Positions 12,193-24,385 of a DNA stretch of 64,000 nt are shown piece after piece. The translations under genes were made by a program, and so were the position numbers. This stretch comes from Poecilobothrus nobilitatus (lineage: Eukaryota; Arthropoda; Insecta; Diptera; Dolichopodidae): assembly GCA_947095535.1 (NCBI GenBank), contig OX352773.1:92662670-92726669 (forward strand), written 5' to 3'. Position 1 is the first letter of the stretch. Every line of letters begins with the position of its first letter. The notes below the pieces were generated by a model. It searched no databases, was not told the origin of the DNA, and was given only the letters and a program-made list of their open reading frames with translations.

Positions 12193-12625
12193 ACATATGA
12201 GGGTTGGTATTAAATTCCAGGAATGACACCCCACTGAATTGAACATCGAGGACTCTAAAATGCCCGCATTTCAAATTCTTGGAATTTAAATTAAAAGTAA
12301 TAATTAAAAGTGTAACATGAATTATTTTTAAAATATTGGGGGCTGGATTTTGAAATGATTTGATAGAATTTCCGTCCGCTATTTCTTCTTCTTAATAAAA
12401 TAACTAAAAAGTTATTTTAATTTTTGAGGAAATTGTAAATATTGTTTTCTTTATTAATAAGTTTAAAAATAATCCTTCATTTTAAATTTTTACTTAAATT
12501 TGTAAGAAAAAATCACAATTTCGTGATTTTAAAATCCGGGTTTTTGATTTTCGGAACACTTTTAATCTGAGATTCCATCATTCCTGGATTTTCAATTCCG
12601 GGATTTTAATACTACCTACATATGA
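12193..12625. mobile_element. hAT-like MITE with 8-bp target duplication
   Basis: ACATATGA occurs at 12193-12200 and again at 12618-12625 as direct repeats. Between them lie 417 bp (12201-12617). The left end GGGTTGGTATTAAATTCC matches the reverse complement of the right end, AGGTAGTATTAAAATCCC, with a few mismatches, and similarity continues into GGAAT. Terminal inverted repeats plus an 8-bp duplication are typical of hAT-type elements. There is no open frame, so it is non-autonomous. The termini do not show the common CAG start, so the superfamily is tentative. Confidence 0.6.
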
Positions 12626-12629
12626 TTAA

Positions 12630-13720
12630 CGATTCGGCTACTAAAACCACATTAGTGATACGAACTGATAAAATTTTCGAAATAAAATTTAAAGTTTTAA
12701 ACTGAATTTTTTTTTAATTTTTTAGAGAAACTGCAAATATTTTGATGACTTTTAGGTGGTATATTCTTGAAACTTTCATCATATAGTTATTAATCATATT
12801 ATTATATTATTTTAAGTAACACTGTGAGTTTTTGAAGTAACCTCTTCTTTTACTACATGTTGTGAATTTAGCCAGTAATTATTATAGTTCTGGCAGGCCT
12901 ACTATCTCTAAGAAACTTAATATCTGTAGAAACTTTATTTGTAGCAGTTCATTTTCGATAAAGCAATATGTTCATAGTTTTTGAGTGTGTGTCACATTAG
13001 TCAGAATCTGCATGTACTGCCATTCTCTATTGCAATTTTTTCTTGAATCTTATGATTTTTTTTTATATCTTCTCCGATAACAGTTTCGCAGAAGCTCTTT
13101 AGAATGTCTGAAGCTCTTTATTCAGATCATTTGGTGCCGTGTCATAGTACCAAAAACCAGAAGCATGTAATATTTCTTACAATGATGGCGTAATAATGCA
13201 ATTATATAACCCACAATATGTGGAACATAAACCCAAAAATTACTGAGTCATAATCCCAAAATATTTTTAATAGTTATGGCTTTATAATTTGTATATAGCA
13301 GGTTATAACACCATAATTTTAGTATGGAATAATAATCATCGGTAGTTAATCATATTACCACGAGTAATTGTGATGGAATTAAATACGTTTGTTTTTATTT
13401 TGTTTTAATGAGTTTTAAATTTTTTAATATGTTATTTTGAAATATGCATGTAAGAAAATTTATTTGGCACGATTTTGGAGCTGGTTTCGGATATATAAAT
13501 ACTCTGAATAAAGGACATACCGTGAATTTGTAACCAAGACTCATTTGTAATGGGTCAAAGTACCATACCTTTTATAGAAATTTTAGTGAGTCATAAGCCC
13601 ATCAAAATTTCCGTTGATGGGCCGTGCACAACCGTCAGGCTCCTCGGAGCATCCGGCGGCAATATACGGACGGCACGAAAGCGGGGTTGATCAGAAAATA
13701 AGGAAAGTAAATGCACCCAT
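12630..13720. other. Noncoding stretch with a short GC-richer patch
   Basis: I see no gene. 13610-13690 is notably GC-richer than its surroundings and may be a repeat fragment. The overlapping 118-codon frame starts upstream of it but runs into the repeat P copy and shows no domain. Confidence 0.45.
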
Positions 13721-13724
13721 TAAA

Positions 13725-13800
13725 AATATTTGGATTTTTTATAGTCGATTACAAAATCAAGGTTATACTCTTTTTCCAGAATATCTACCATATATATGTA
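13725..13800 (+). repeat. Short dispersed repeat P copy
   Basis: It contains ATTACAAAATCAAGGTTATA and then CTTTTTCCAGAATAT, followed by an (AT)-rich loop. It is homologous to the arms at 17.4, 44.6, 48.3 and 48.6 kb. Confidence 0.7.
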
Positions 13801-13984
13801 TGTGTATATGCCAGATTCTGAATTTGAAAAGATTTCAACTGTGCAGAAGTGCCTTGATACACCACTATACACGGCATCGTAAAAATTATGTAGTTGTTTT
13901 TCGAGCCAAACACAATTTGAGAACATTTCCCTCTCAAATTAATATAAAAGTAGTTACTCAACTCCTTTAACTACCTAATAATGG

Positions 13985-16260
13985 GTGCTAATTTTATACT
14001 ATCATTATAATTGCTATTAGGCTTTTTCTTCACTTTCCAACTTCTGTTATGTTTTCTGCCAATTCATTTAATTTTTTTCTATATTATTAAAATATTGTAA
14101 GTATACTTTAGAATGAGATCTAGAAATAAATTTTCATTTTTTTTTTTTCTGAATAATTTTGCGGGAAAAATGAATGGTTTAAAAATTTTGCATAAAAGTT
14201 TTCACCATCTTATTTTGATTCAATTTACAAATAATATTTTGGTTTCAATTTCAGTATAAAATTTGTTTTTAATTTCTAAAATTAATTTAATTTATTTTTA
14301 TTTTTGCTTAAATACCATTCAAAAAAGTTTTTCTTATTAAAAAAAAGTAAATGATAAATGGTAATTAAAAAAAACAAAAAAAAAAATTTTTTTTTTAAAT
14401 ATATAAAAAATAAAAAGAGCAAAATAAAATAAAAATAATTATTATTAAAAAGTATAAAACCTAGATTTTATAAAATTATTTAAAAATTCATGTATTGTAA
14501 ATAGTTTTATTTTACAACAAAAAAAAAAAAAAACAAAAAAAAAAAAAGGATATTTAACAGAGTTCTGTTATTTACGTAAAACTTAATTATACAAATGAAA
14601 TTTTGTGAAGGTTTTTAAGATTTTTGTTTTATTCAAAACTTTTAACTGTTAATTTTAAATTAAAATTTTTTGTTTTTTTTTTTTTTGAAGTTTTTAATGA
14701 AGAAGAATAAATACTCTGTTTGTCAGTCTATGAATTTTATTTTTGAAAATTATTCACAATTTTTGTTTTTTAATTGAAAATGTAATTAAAGACCCATGAA
14801 ATTTAAAATGTAAATAATTTGAAAGCTTTTTAAAAATCACCTAAGAAAAAGTTTTCTTTTTCTTTTATAAATATTAGATCTTCACCTAGACCTAAACCCA
14901 AGAATATTAGACAAGTCTTATATGATTCAAATGGAATTAAGCCTTCCTGTATACAATTTTTGTAATACCTCTTATTGTGTTTCAAAGCTACTGCTCTTTA
15001 GTTTCTTTCTACCCCTTTTTTGCGTCTATGAAAAGCATAAGTTTTATTCCGTTTTTTGCTTATTTCATTTTTATTTTAATCCTTTAAATTTCTATTTTAG
15101 TTTACTAGCTAGACTGCAGACATGGTGCACAGTTAATACTCATCCGAACCTGCAAATTATTTATAAAACCCTGACTTAAGGCAATTGCCTTGTACGGCTT
15201 AGTAATAACAAAACGATATCAATGTTAACACTTAAAAAAAATAGTGCTATAAAGGTAAAGGTACTTTTCTATTGGTAGTATATTTTATTGTATGTAAGGG
15301 AAAACACAAATTTTTAAAATTTTTTAACTTAAACAACGGTTTTATAACAAACATTCTATGATTTGCAAAATTTTAAAGAGTTTAAAATTGTTAATTACTT
15401 TTTAATCCTATTTTTAAAGAGAATTCTATAAAAGAATTTTTTTTTTTTTTTTTTTTTTTTGGTATTTTAAATCCTTAAAACTTTAATGAATATAAAATTT
15501 CTTAGGCTAGGCGTAGGCTTATATTTTAATTAAAAATAAAAATAAAAAATTTTAATATTTTTACATTATTAAATTTAACCTTTTTATGACATTAATTTTT
15601 TTTCTTTTTTTTTTCAAATTAAATAGAAACGGGTTATACTCGTATACAAAAAGGAAAATAAATTACATTTTCATTTAAATTCAGGTTAAATACTTTGGCA
15701 AATATCTTTAAGGGTTTTTTTTTTTTTTTTTGTTTTCTTTTAAGTTTTGAATTTTTTATTAAATTTTAAAGTTTCCTTTTAATAATTAAAAATAATATGA
15801 AAATCTTAAAGCATTTGTAAGTTTTTCTTTTCGTTTTAATTGAATTTTAATGGAATTGAACATTTTAAATATTTTTTTTTTTTTATGTTTTTTGGAAAAA
15901 AAATATTAACGTATTCACAAAACTTTTCTTTTTAATCATTTCCATTTTAAATAATTTATTGGAAAAAAAAAAATTTTCAATGTTAATTTTATTCCAAGGA
16001 TAATGAATACTTAAATTAAAAAAAAAAAATATTAATTTGTAATACAGAATAAACAGAATAACTATTTTCTAACTATTGGTATAAAATATAAGTTTGAGGT
16101 ATTCCGTAATACTCCCGTGGTATACTCCCAAAATTGACCAATTTAAAAATCAATAACCATACATTAATGAAAAAAACCTTGTGCAGGACTTACTTTACAG
16201 GACGAATTATAAATTAATATGATTCCTATTTAAATATCTTTAATAAATTTTTTTTTTTTT
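13985..16260. other. Homopolymer-rich noncoding stretch
   Basis: Long poly-A and poly-T tracts dominate, for example near 14370-14400, 14517-14548, 15439-15460 and 15715-15731. I see no gene and no RNA. Confidence 0.6.
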
Positions 16261-16261
16261 T

Positions 16262-16440
16262 TTAGTGCATTTATCTGCCACATGTGAACAGGAAATTACA
16301 CAGTCTTGACTTTTCAGGCGTGGCTGTACATGTCGTAAGGGGGAATAACTCGTACGACGTGTGAGGGATTTAAACCCACACTCTCTAGCTGTTTACACTG
16401 TATTTTATACGCTCTTACCCACTAGGTGATCGAGGCCCTC
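16262..16440 (-). mobile_element. tRNA-derived SINE, copy 1 (minus strand)
   Basis: Read on the minus strand it starts GAGGGCCTCG at 16440. It has an A-box-like ACCTAGTGGGTAAGAGCG and a B-box-like GGGTTTAAATCCC, then a non-tRNA body with TTATTCCCCCTTACGACAT and CAGCCACGCCTGAA. It ends in a poly-A tract (the poly-T at 16248-16263). The same body and order occur in the plus-strand copy at 51199. The B box is mutated from GGTTCGAATCC and there is no acceptor-stem pairing, so it is not a working tRNA gene. Confidence 0.82.
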
Positions 16441-16444
16441 TTTA

Positions 16445-17145
16445 TTCATTATTTATATGGGTAAAATTACATTTTTTAGATTTTTTGAATAACATCTTTG
16501 AAAATTTAAATGATATTTTACTTTTCTAAAACAAATTGTGCTAAATGTCATACACTTAAATTTACATAATTAATATTAATATAATGTGGGGTTTACACTC
16601 AAGAAATTTAAAAATGAAAAGGTTAAAATTTAAACATAAATTCAAAGTAATTAGCAAAAAAAAATTCAATGTCAAAAAAAAAAAAAGATTTCATAAATCA
16701 AGTATTTAAAATGATTAAAAACAAACAATTTCAAAAATAAACAAAAACTAATAAACAATAAACAAAAGCAGAAACAAAAGTAAAAAACAGAAGAAGAAAC
16801 ACACAATGAATTACAATATCAATTCTTTCTTCTCAAAGAAAATCAAAACAAACTTAAATAGTAGTGCATAATTAACAACAACTTCAAGTTACAAGTATAA
16901 AACAAACTTGTTAAACAATTCTTTAACTTCACTCCCATCTTTGGGGCTATAAACTAAACCCAAGTCCCTAACTCCCAATCGCAAAGGTGAATTAATCCTC
17001 GATATTTTTGCTAAAATTTTACTTGGGAAATAATTCATTATTTAAATTTAGGAATTAACTCTTATAAATGGGATTAGTAATTTTTTTTGGGGTAGTTAAT
17101 TTTTTCTTTTGAGGTTAGTGAATTTTTTCAACGCTGTCCCTTGTC
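16445..17145. other. AT-rich noncoding stretch
   Basis: I see no gene. 16640-16800 is A-rich low-complexity sequence. Confidence 0.6.
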
Positions 17146-17147
17146 AC

Positions 17148-17225
17148 TGGTACGTTGAGTTGCTTGTATATTTCGGAAAAAGCGTATGAGTTTGATTTTG
17201 TAACCAACTCTAAAATCCTTCCCAA
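17148..17225 (-). repeat. Short dispersed repeat P arm, minus orientation
   Basis: It carries GGAAAAAGCGTATGAG, TTTGATTTTGTAACCAACTC and TAAAATCCTTCC. This is the reverse complement of the arm that begins at 17419. Confidence 0.7.
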
Positions 17226-17418
17226 TTATTTATTTTACATTTATATTTTAATTATTTATAACAAAGCACTTAAAATAATGAGGATTTCCGGCCCCAAATC
17301 CCTGCTAAACAAATTATGGATACCCTGATCAACCAACTCTAAAGTTTCTAATAATTATTTTCTTTCACGTATGCATATTTGAACAAAAAAAAGTATGTAT
17401 ACAAAAAAATTAATTAAG

Positions 17419-17612
17419 AAGGATTTATGAGTTGCATTCAAAAGCAGGGTTATACGCTTTTTCCAGAATTTCTTATTCAGAGGGATTCAAAATCAGGGTA
17501 TTTCCAGACGATTTATATATGTATATGCAAGATTATGAGTTAGAAGGATTTATGCACATACATATTCTAGAAAAGTATAACCCTAATTTTGCAACCAACT
17601 CTAAAATTTCTC
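17419..17612. repeat. Fold-back copy of repeat P
   Basis: The left arm, AAGGATTTATGAGTTG through CAGGGTTATACGCTTTTTCC, is matched by the reverse complement of the right arm, which ends CAACCAACTCTAAAATTTC. A third partial arm with CAAAATCAGGGTATTTCC lies between them. Together they form an imperfect hairpin of about 190 bp, like a palindromic MITE. Confidence 0.65.
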
Positions 17613-17730
17613 TATCCTAATTCTCGCATTTATATAATCTCGTAATCTCTATTCTCGTATACTTATATATAATACAGAATCTCGTATTTACATAATAAGC
17701 AGCCAAATTGAAAGTGATGAGGAAAAAAAT

Positions 17731-17774
17731 TTGGTTGAACCAAACAAACTAACCGAACTGTTTGGTTCAACCAA
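17731..17774. repeat. 16-bp perfect inverted repeat, nested palindromes
   Basis: TTGGTTGAACCAAACA at 17731-17746 is followed 12 bp later by its exact reverse complement at 17759-17774. Each arm begins with a near-palindrome TTGGTT-x-AACCAA. A third related motif, ATTGGTTAAACCAAAT, follows at about 17799. No gene overlaps it. Confidence 0.8.
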
Positions 17775-17799
17775 TTCTTCTTTGTCATCACAAGAATAA

Positions 17800-19055
17800 T
17801 TGGTTAAACCAAATAGGCACAAGATACATGTTATTTATGGGTAATCCATATTTGCCAGAACTTCTACTGTTCAAATACGCTGACCTATATTATAAAATGA
17901 TTTCAGGACTTTATAACAATACAAATGATACAACAACAATATTTTAGCTACTTTTAAAAGCGGAGCCGTATGACTTAAACGGTTTTTATAAATATTTTTC
18001 TTAGAAGTTGCTTTTGTTAAACTTCTACTGTGCTTTTGTAGAACTTGCTTTTGGAACTACTTCTGTTTCACCCCAGCAAGTAATAACTAACACCCTAATA
18101 CTAACACAATAATAACACCTCATACTAACGTTTAGAGTAAAAATACTATAATAAAAAAAAACATAATTTTCGAACAACAAGTTCTTTCTAAATACCTTGA
18201 CACTACATGTATATTAATTAAAGCAATTGACACTACATGTATATTACATTTGTTTTAATTTGAACTTACAGTTAACTTAGATTACAGTTCACTTAAACTG
18301 CATCTACAATCGATATCGTCTGAGAAAGAAGTCACGAACTGTATTATTTTTACAACAAAAAAATACTTTTGTAAAAGTTCCAAATGTTATTCTAATTTGG
18401 TAGCTGCAAATTAATCCATTTTGCCAATGGAACCATTATAACTTCTTCCGAAGGATATTCAATATGATGAATTTACTGTTTACGAAATTTTTTTTTAATT
18501 ATTAATGAATTTGACAAGTCGCCGGACTTGCAGCCAAAAGCGTTTGATATAGATCATATATAAATATTTCAACTATGTAAACATAATAACAGTATTCTGA
18601 TCACTTCTCGCCCGCTTTTCTTTAGAACCTAGAAATTGAAATTCGAAAAAAATATGGGTTTTTTTTCATTCTTATTTCATTTTTGATGTTTCGTAAATAT
18701 TTCGTTCGAAATTGTTTCATAGACCCATAAAACTATATTGTATATACATAAAACTATATCGCTTGGCATTTACATAATTTTATTAGATTGCAGTTTTGAA
18801 TGTTTTCGTTAAAAATATTTATAACATATTAATTTTGTAGTAAAAATTTCGAAAATTTTTCGAGTTCGAGAAATTTATGATACCATAGGTGTAGTATTTT
18901 ACTTCGACTTATGGAGAATTTCGATTTAGGGAAGTTCTAGCTATGGAATTTTTTTTAGAACATAATTACTTGAAGGTTCAAGGGATAGCGAATGTAGTTC
19001 GAGTTAAAGAAGCTTTCATATAGAATTTCGAGTTAGAGAAGTTTCACTAGTGTTC
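17800..19055. other. Noncoding stretch with short repeats
   Basis: I see no gene. It has a 20-bp direct repeat TTGACACTACATGTATATTA at 18197-18216 and 18227-18246. Near 18900-19050 there are loose repeats of TTCGAGTTARAGAAG. Confidence 0.5.
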
Positions 19056-19059
19056 TTTT

Positions 19060-19960
19060 CAGAACACCAATTTCAGCATCTTATGTTGTTAATTCTGGAG
19101 TATCACTGGGTAGTCATCTTTCACCATTGTTGTTTATTATCTCAATAAAAGATGTTACTAAGATTATTTAGAACAGTTTCATAAAAATTTACGCGAACGA
19201 TATGAAAATCTTTAAAGAAGTGTGCTCAATGAATGATGCAGACTCTTTTCATAAACATCTTAATAACTTTATGAACTGGTGTAAATGTAACAATCTAATT
19301 TTAAACATTGATAATGGTGCCGTCATTTCATTTATCCGTTCCTTAAACCTAATCTCAAATAATGACACTTTTTATAACAACATAATAAAAATAGTCACTG
19401 AATTTAATAATATTGGTGTAACTTTTGATTGTAAACTTTGAAGGTAAGTTTAGACATATTACAAGATCATTAATAAAGGAAATTCACAGCTAGGTTTTGT
19501 AAAAAGATAGAATTTAACAGCCCGGATATAACGGATTTTATATTATAAAATCTCTTTACACGAGACGACCCACAATCTCTTTTGTCCTATTCTGGAATAT
19601 GCAAATCAGGTCTGGTCTCCACACTATCTTCAACATATCTTTAAAATAGAAATAACAAAGATACTTTCTGAGGTTTGCCTTAAGAAAGCTAAATTGGGCT
19701 AATCTCCTTATATTGCCGCCATATATTGATCGTCTCAATTTACTTGACGATGAATATTTTAGAATGGAGACGAACAGTCATGGGTATTGTTTTTATTATT
19801 CAAGTATTTCATAACTATCTAGATTCACACAATATTAACAACATATTAATTAACTTAATCAACACAAGAATACGTTTTAGTCCCGTTTTCGATTAAATAC
19901 CATATGACTAATTACGGCAAATACTAGCCGATTAATGGAATGTTGATAAATGTGAATCAA
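19060..19960 (+). pseudogene. Jockey/R1-like reverse transcriptase relic (5' truncated)
   Basis: The frame begins with SGVSLGSHLSPLLF, a decayed SGVPQGSHLGPLLF RT motif. Next comes YANDMKIF (decayed YADD), then a long open stretch at 19202-19441 with NNFMNWCKCNNLILNI and GVTFDCKL, the usual RT palm and thumb. In shifted frames follow PILEYANQVWSPHY, PPYIDRLNLL near 19715-19745, and MTNYGKY near 19902-19922. This order is that of the RT C-terminal half in jockey/R1-group LINEs. Stops, frameshifts and loss of everything upstream make it dead. The exact clade is uncertain. No endonuclease or 3' tail was seen. Confidence 0.82.
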
Positions 19961-20264
19961 TACAAAACAATAATAAATATAAATATGAGTAAAGATGTGA
20001 TAAAAAAATCACTTTTCAAAATAATTCGCTAACTGTTCATGACTATTTTGTTGTATTTAATAGCTGTAAAAATTTTGTGAAATATAAATATACAATAATA
20101 TAAATTTTGCTTTATATAACTTTAATATTAATTTTAGAATAAGTATAATTATTTAAATGTAAATTTAAATTTAAATGCTTGAGTTAAGTAATAAAATAAA
20201 ATAAAATTACCAAAGAAAAGTAATTTGAACTTCCTCCTATTTAACACCTCTTAGAGGTCAAAAA

Positions 20265-20425
20265 TTGTAAATTTGCTATATTTAGACATGTTCAAATTTG
20301 TCATGTAGTAAGAAGTGCAAATTAAAGCTACAATATTTTATTTTTCTTTCAGTTACGGGCGTCTCTTAGTTATATAGGATTTCCTTATAAACCTTGAGGG
20401 ATTTCAAGGGATAAACTTAATGGAT
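20265..20425 (-). repeat. Fragment of the 2554-3694 TIR family, minus orientation
   Basis: Its reverse complement carries TATATAACTAAGAGACG and TTGTAGCTTTAATTTGCA in the same order as about 2710-2790 of the longer copy. Confidence 0.5.
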
Positions 20426-20429
20426 ATAT

Positions 20430-21700
20430 AGGATTTCCTTATACGCTTAAGGAACACTTTTTGATTCTGCAAATTTTTTCCTTAAAAAAAAAATTCTATT
20501 TTGGAGCAAAAATTTTGGTGCAAAAATAATCACAATAAATTCTAAAATGCTTTTTAATGTCTTTTTAAAAATGTAAGCCTTTAAAAATATTTTTGTTGTA
20601 AATACTGCCTTATTTACGTTTTTTTTATTATTTATTATTTTTTCATTTGAAGTAAGTATATTATATACATTATTATTTATATCAGTAAATAGATAAATAT
20701 TCTCTACTTTCTTTTCGAAATTTTTCCGCTTGAAATAATTTATTGTTATTTATTCACATTTATCAATATGAAAATGTATTTTAAAATATGTGAACGTAAC
20801 AGAAAAGGATTATGTAAGAAATTTTCAAAATTATTTTCATTTTAACTCAATCAGGGCAGACTTAACCCAGCAGTTTTCTATTTATTTTTTAATACCAAAA
20901 ATATAATATAATAATAATTTTTATTTTTATACCTAACGTTGGTCCTATTTTAAAATATATTCAGAGTACATTTATCTAGGTTTTCATTTATAATAATATA
21001 TGTTTACTAACATATACATCTAAACTTTTTTAATGTAATGCATATAATATACCTGTGTATTATTTAAATGAAATATTTAATTAACCTCCTGTTTTAGGTC
21101 ACGTAGGAGTGTTAAATACACCTAACATTGAAAAATAAAAAAAATAAAAATTCAAACTTAGAAAATGAGAATGAAAATATTTAGGAAAAAACCTGGAAAA
21201 ATAATAGAATCATGTTGTTGCTATTATTCACTTGAGAAAATAATCCTTACTCAAAATTCATTTGCTAAATAAATATGCTTATACCACATAAGTAGTCCAT
21301 TTCATTCATTTACGGATACGCTTTTGTTTTTTTTGTTTTTGTTTTGATGCTTGTTTTCTTTAAGGTTATTTATATACATTTTAAGTTAATGGGTTGGAAA
21401 TTAGGTGACATTATGATGAATAAATATGATGAAAATAAAAAAAAAAAACAGATAAAATAAATATGTAAAAGAGTAAAGATAATATTATGGTTTTTTCGTT
21501 TTTTAAGTCATATTCTTTGCAATTACTTGAGAAAACACAGTTACTTGTTACAAATGTTCTTAAAATATTTGAATGTATTAATCGTATCGATATACATAAC
21601 AAAACTTTATACAATTTTTGTGGAATATTCCATAGAATATTTTTGTATATTGATTTTATGATCCACGGCATATCACAAACATCTAAAACGAAAAAAAAAA
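20430..21700. other. AT-rich noncoding stretch
   Basis: I see no gene. The overlapping frames on both strands at 21411-21708 are mirror shadows without domains. Confidence 0.55.
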
Positions 21701-21703
21701 CCT

Positions 21704-21888
21704 GCTAACCTAGGTAGCTCAAAACTCGTAGTGTATTTAACAGTCTTTTTATTTATATTTTTATAAGTTATAAAGTAAAATTTTTAAAATAAATGAATGA
21801 ATGAATTTTTTTCTATTTTTATAAGGCCATATGAAATAAGAAGGCTGTTAAATATATACTACAAGTTTTGAGCTACTCTTAGGTTAGC
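21704..21888. mobile_element. 185-bp MITE with about 45-bp terminal inverted repeats
   Basis: The left arm starts GCTAACCTAGGTAGCTCAAA and continues through a CGTAGT block to ATTTAACAG. The right arm, read in reverse, starts GCTAACCTAAGAGTAGCTCA and continues the same way with a few changes. The 90-bp centre is AT-rich and holds AATGAATGAATGAATT. There is no coding capacity. Target duplications were not clear. Confidence 0.75.
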
Positions 21889-22149
21889 GACTTTTTCAAT
21901 TACAATTCAAACACATGTCTAAAAATCATTAATCGTTCCTGATTAAATTAATAATAGAGATTTAATACAAGATATGTACTATTTTCTAGCAATAACAAAA
22001 TTCACTTGTGGAGGGGCAGTAACTTGGTTTAGGAATGTATCTCCTCATCTATTTTAGGGGAACGATGAAAACTGGTCCCGTTATTGAAAGGTTCTAATTT
22101 ACTGTACTTAATTTTCAAATGTAAAGAATGTATCTTAAAAATCTCTTTA

Positions 22150-23150
22150 TTTTGTCACAATTTTATTTTAGAGCCCTAATGGTAGAGCTACAAACCACTT
22201 AAGTTTCCAGCCTCAAATTATTTTAGCATCAACTATGTTGGAAGAGTAATATTTATATGAAATTTCATCCAAATCGTATAAAAGTACTCCGTGCTCTAGT
22301 ATATATCAAATAATATTCATATTCGGATATTTTAAGGCGGACCCACTGAAGCTAGAGACTTCCAAAACCAAAATATTCAAAAATTCATATCAACCAAGAG
22401 ACAATAACAACCGTTTAGAATACTGTGACTTGCATCAAAATTTGAAATTTTTCTCAAATTTTATATGTACGAAAAAATTGTTAAAAATCAAATAACGCTT
22501 TTTTAAATCTTAAGGGGTCTTCTTATAGAACGAAGAAAAACCATTAACACAAGTCAAATTAAAATATTGAAGCTTCAATGTTTTAAGTTTTATTCTAAAA
22601 TAAATTTTACAGATACTTAAATTACAAGTGTCTAAAAATAGCAAATTTTCATTGTAATGGTTTTCTTTTGTTTTTCTGTTTTTTTTTTTTGAGGTTAGAT
22701 GGGGATCTAGAAAGACTCAATGAGATAAACGCGCGTATTCTCTTTCGTAGTTTTCGAGTTTAACAGATTAAAAACCACTCCACTTTTAAACCAACGTTTA
22801 AATTAGAACCTATGGCACACGTACAATACACCGTTGGGTTTGGGGAATAGGGAAATATAGAAAGTTATTGGATTTTGAGAGGATTATTTATAACAAAGGT
22901 GTTGATGTTCTTCTTTCACATTATAAATGCGAATTTTATGGGATACTTCCGATGGCAAACTTTTCTATATTCGCGCTATTTGCTTCACAAACAAATGTAC
23001 ATATGCGAAGATATACCATCTCGGGATCTGTAAGGAATAGTAGATTAGACTGTCCAGCGTTCCTTGTATATCGATTGAAATTTTTGAGAGGAGGCATTAA
23101 GGTTTTTATATCTTTTGAACCGGTTCATATACAAAAGTCTAATATTTGTA
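22150..23150. repeat. Probable repeat-derived segment related to the 2554 family
   Basis: 22380-22660 shares the order AACCGTTTAGAATACTGTGA, CTTGCATCAAAATTTG and AAAAATAGCAAATTTTCA with about 2575-2850 of the TIR element. The rest, to 23150, is GC-richer and complex. It includes a 97-codon frame from a TTG start that I do not recognise. Confidence 0.45.
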
Positions 23151-23164
23151 AAATAGAGTGATTA

Positions 23165-23865
23165 CTCTAATGTTATGTCGATGACCTAGTGGAATCAGAG
23201 TTGAGGCAGCAATGGGATTATTTATTAAATAAATGGTTATGTGTTGAGTAAAAAAGTTTAAAATACATCATTTACAAAAACAATATGCACTAAAAAACAT
23301 CACATTGAAATTTTTTATTACAAAAACTAATGTTTATCAAAGATGATGTGAGATTTAATTAAATCGTTTTTAATCACAACATTAACATATTAAAAATTTA
23401 AAATTTTCCAAATTTAAAATATTCTATGAATTTTTCATTTTAAGTAAAATTACAATATGTTCTTTTGTAATAAATATGTAATTGTAAAATATGTAATTGT
23501 CAAGGATCAAATTTTTGAATAATAATTTAAAAGCACAGAATCCAGCAGGTATTATGCGGCATTTAAAGATAAAAGAAGGAAATTTTAAGTAAATGTGAAA
23601 TAAGAATTGCAATAATTTGATTATGTTTTATATGGTTGAAATTAAGATTGAAATAATAACCACATGTAAATCCGTTTTGCTTAAGGACTTTCTATTATTT
23701 TAAAGATATGGAAAATGTCATAAATTCATTTGACAGGAAATTAGAAAATTACATTAAAATAGACATTTATGAAGTATATTTTAAATATATTCTACATAAG
23801 TTTTTAAAAAAAATTTAGTGGTCTCATACATAGGTAATTGAATGTTAAAAATATAAAATGAACGA
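23165..23865. other. AT-rich noncoding stretch
   Basis: I see no gene or repeat that I can define. Confidence 0.55.
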
Positions 23866-23869
23866 AATT

Positions 23870-24065
23870 TCCACAATGGCAACACGGCAACAACAAGGTT
23901 TTATGTTAAAACATAAAACCAAACCAGTATATCTTCCCATAAATGTATGTCCTTAATGGTGCATCTCGTCCTTTAAGCACGAAAACGATAGTTGATAACA
24001 TCCTTGTTGTTTTTGAGTTTTTATATGCAGACCATTATATTTGTTAATCTATTACACTAACAACT
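23870..24065 (+). repeat. Solo arm related to the 25.7-26.3 kb fold-back element
   Basis: TGTATGTCCTTAATG, ATCTCGTCCTTTAAGCACGA and the following GATAACATCC block recur in diverged form near 25680-25780 and, inverted, near 26215-26320. Confidence 0.5.
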
Positions 24066-24099
24066 TATATTTATATGGTTTCCATTCGGTTTCAAACCA

Positions 24100-24340
24100 T
24101 AGTTCTAAGATTTTTTCAAATTTTATATATGTAACAAAAATTGTGAAAAGTCATGAATAAATTGTTCTACAATATTACTTTTTTCTTTTTTATGATCTAC
24201 CTTTAACTATAGCTTAACTTCATTACTCTATCTTTAACAGTGTAAAAGTTTTGTTAACATACAAAGGGATGAATAGACGGACAGAATAAACTAATAAGCA
24301 AAAAAAACTTTTTGAAAAATGTGCTAAAAACGTTGGTCTT
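24100..24340 (+). repeat. 3' end fragment of the 2554-3694 TIR family
   Basis: TAGACGGACAGAATAAACTA and ATAAGCA, then AAAAATGTGCTAAAAACG, match the right end of the element at 3640-3700, where GGACGGACAAAATGAAAC precedes the TIR. Confidence 0.6.
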
Positions 24341-24385
24341 CAATTTATTACAATTTTTTTTACTTCGTGTGATATTTTAATAACA

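Noticed and set aside
13614..13970. 118-codon frame starting in a GC-richer patch
   Set aside because: It begins at TTG and runs through a copy of repeat P. The protein has no recognisable domain.
22868..23161. 97-codon frame in a less AT-rich segment
   Set aside because: TTG start, no recognised motif, and it lies in a segment that looks repeat-derived. Not called as a gene.
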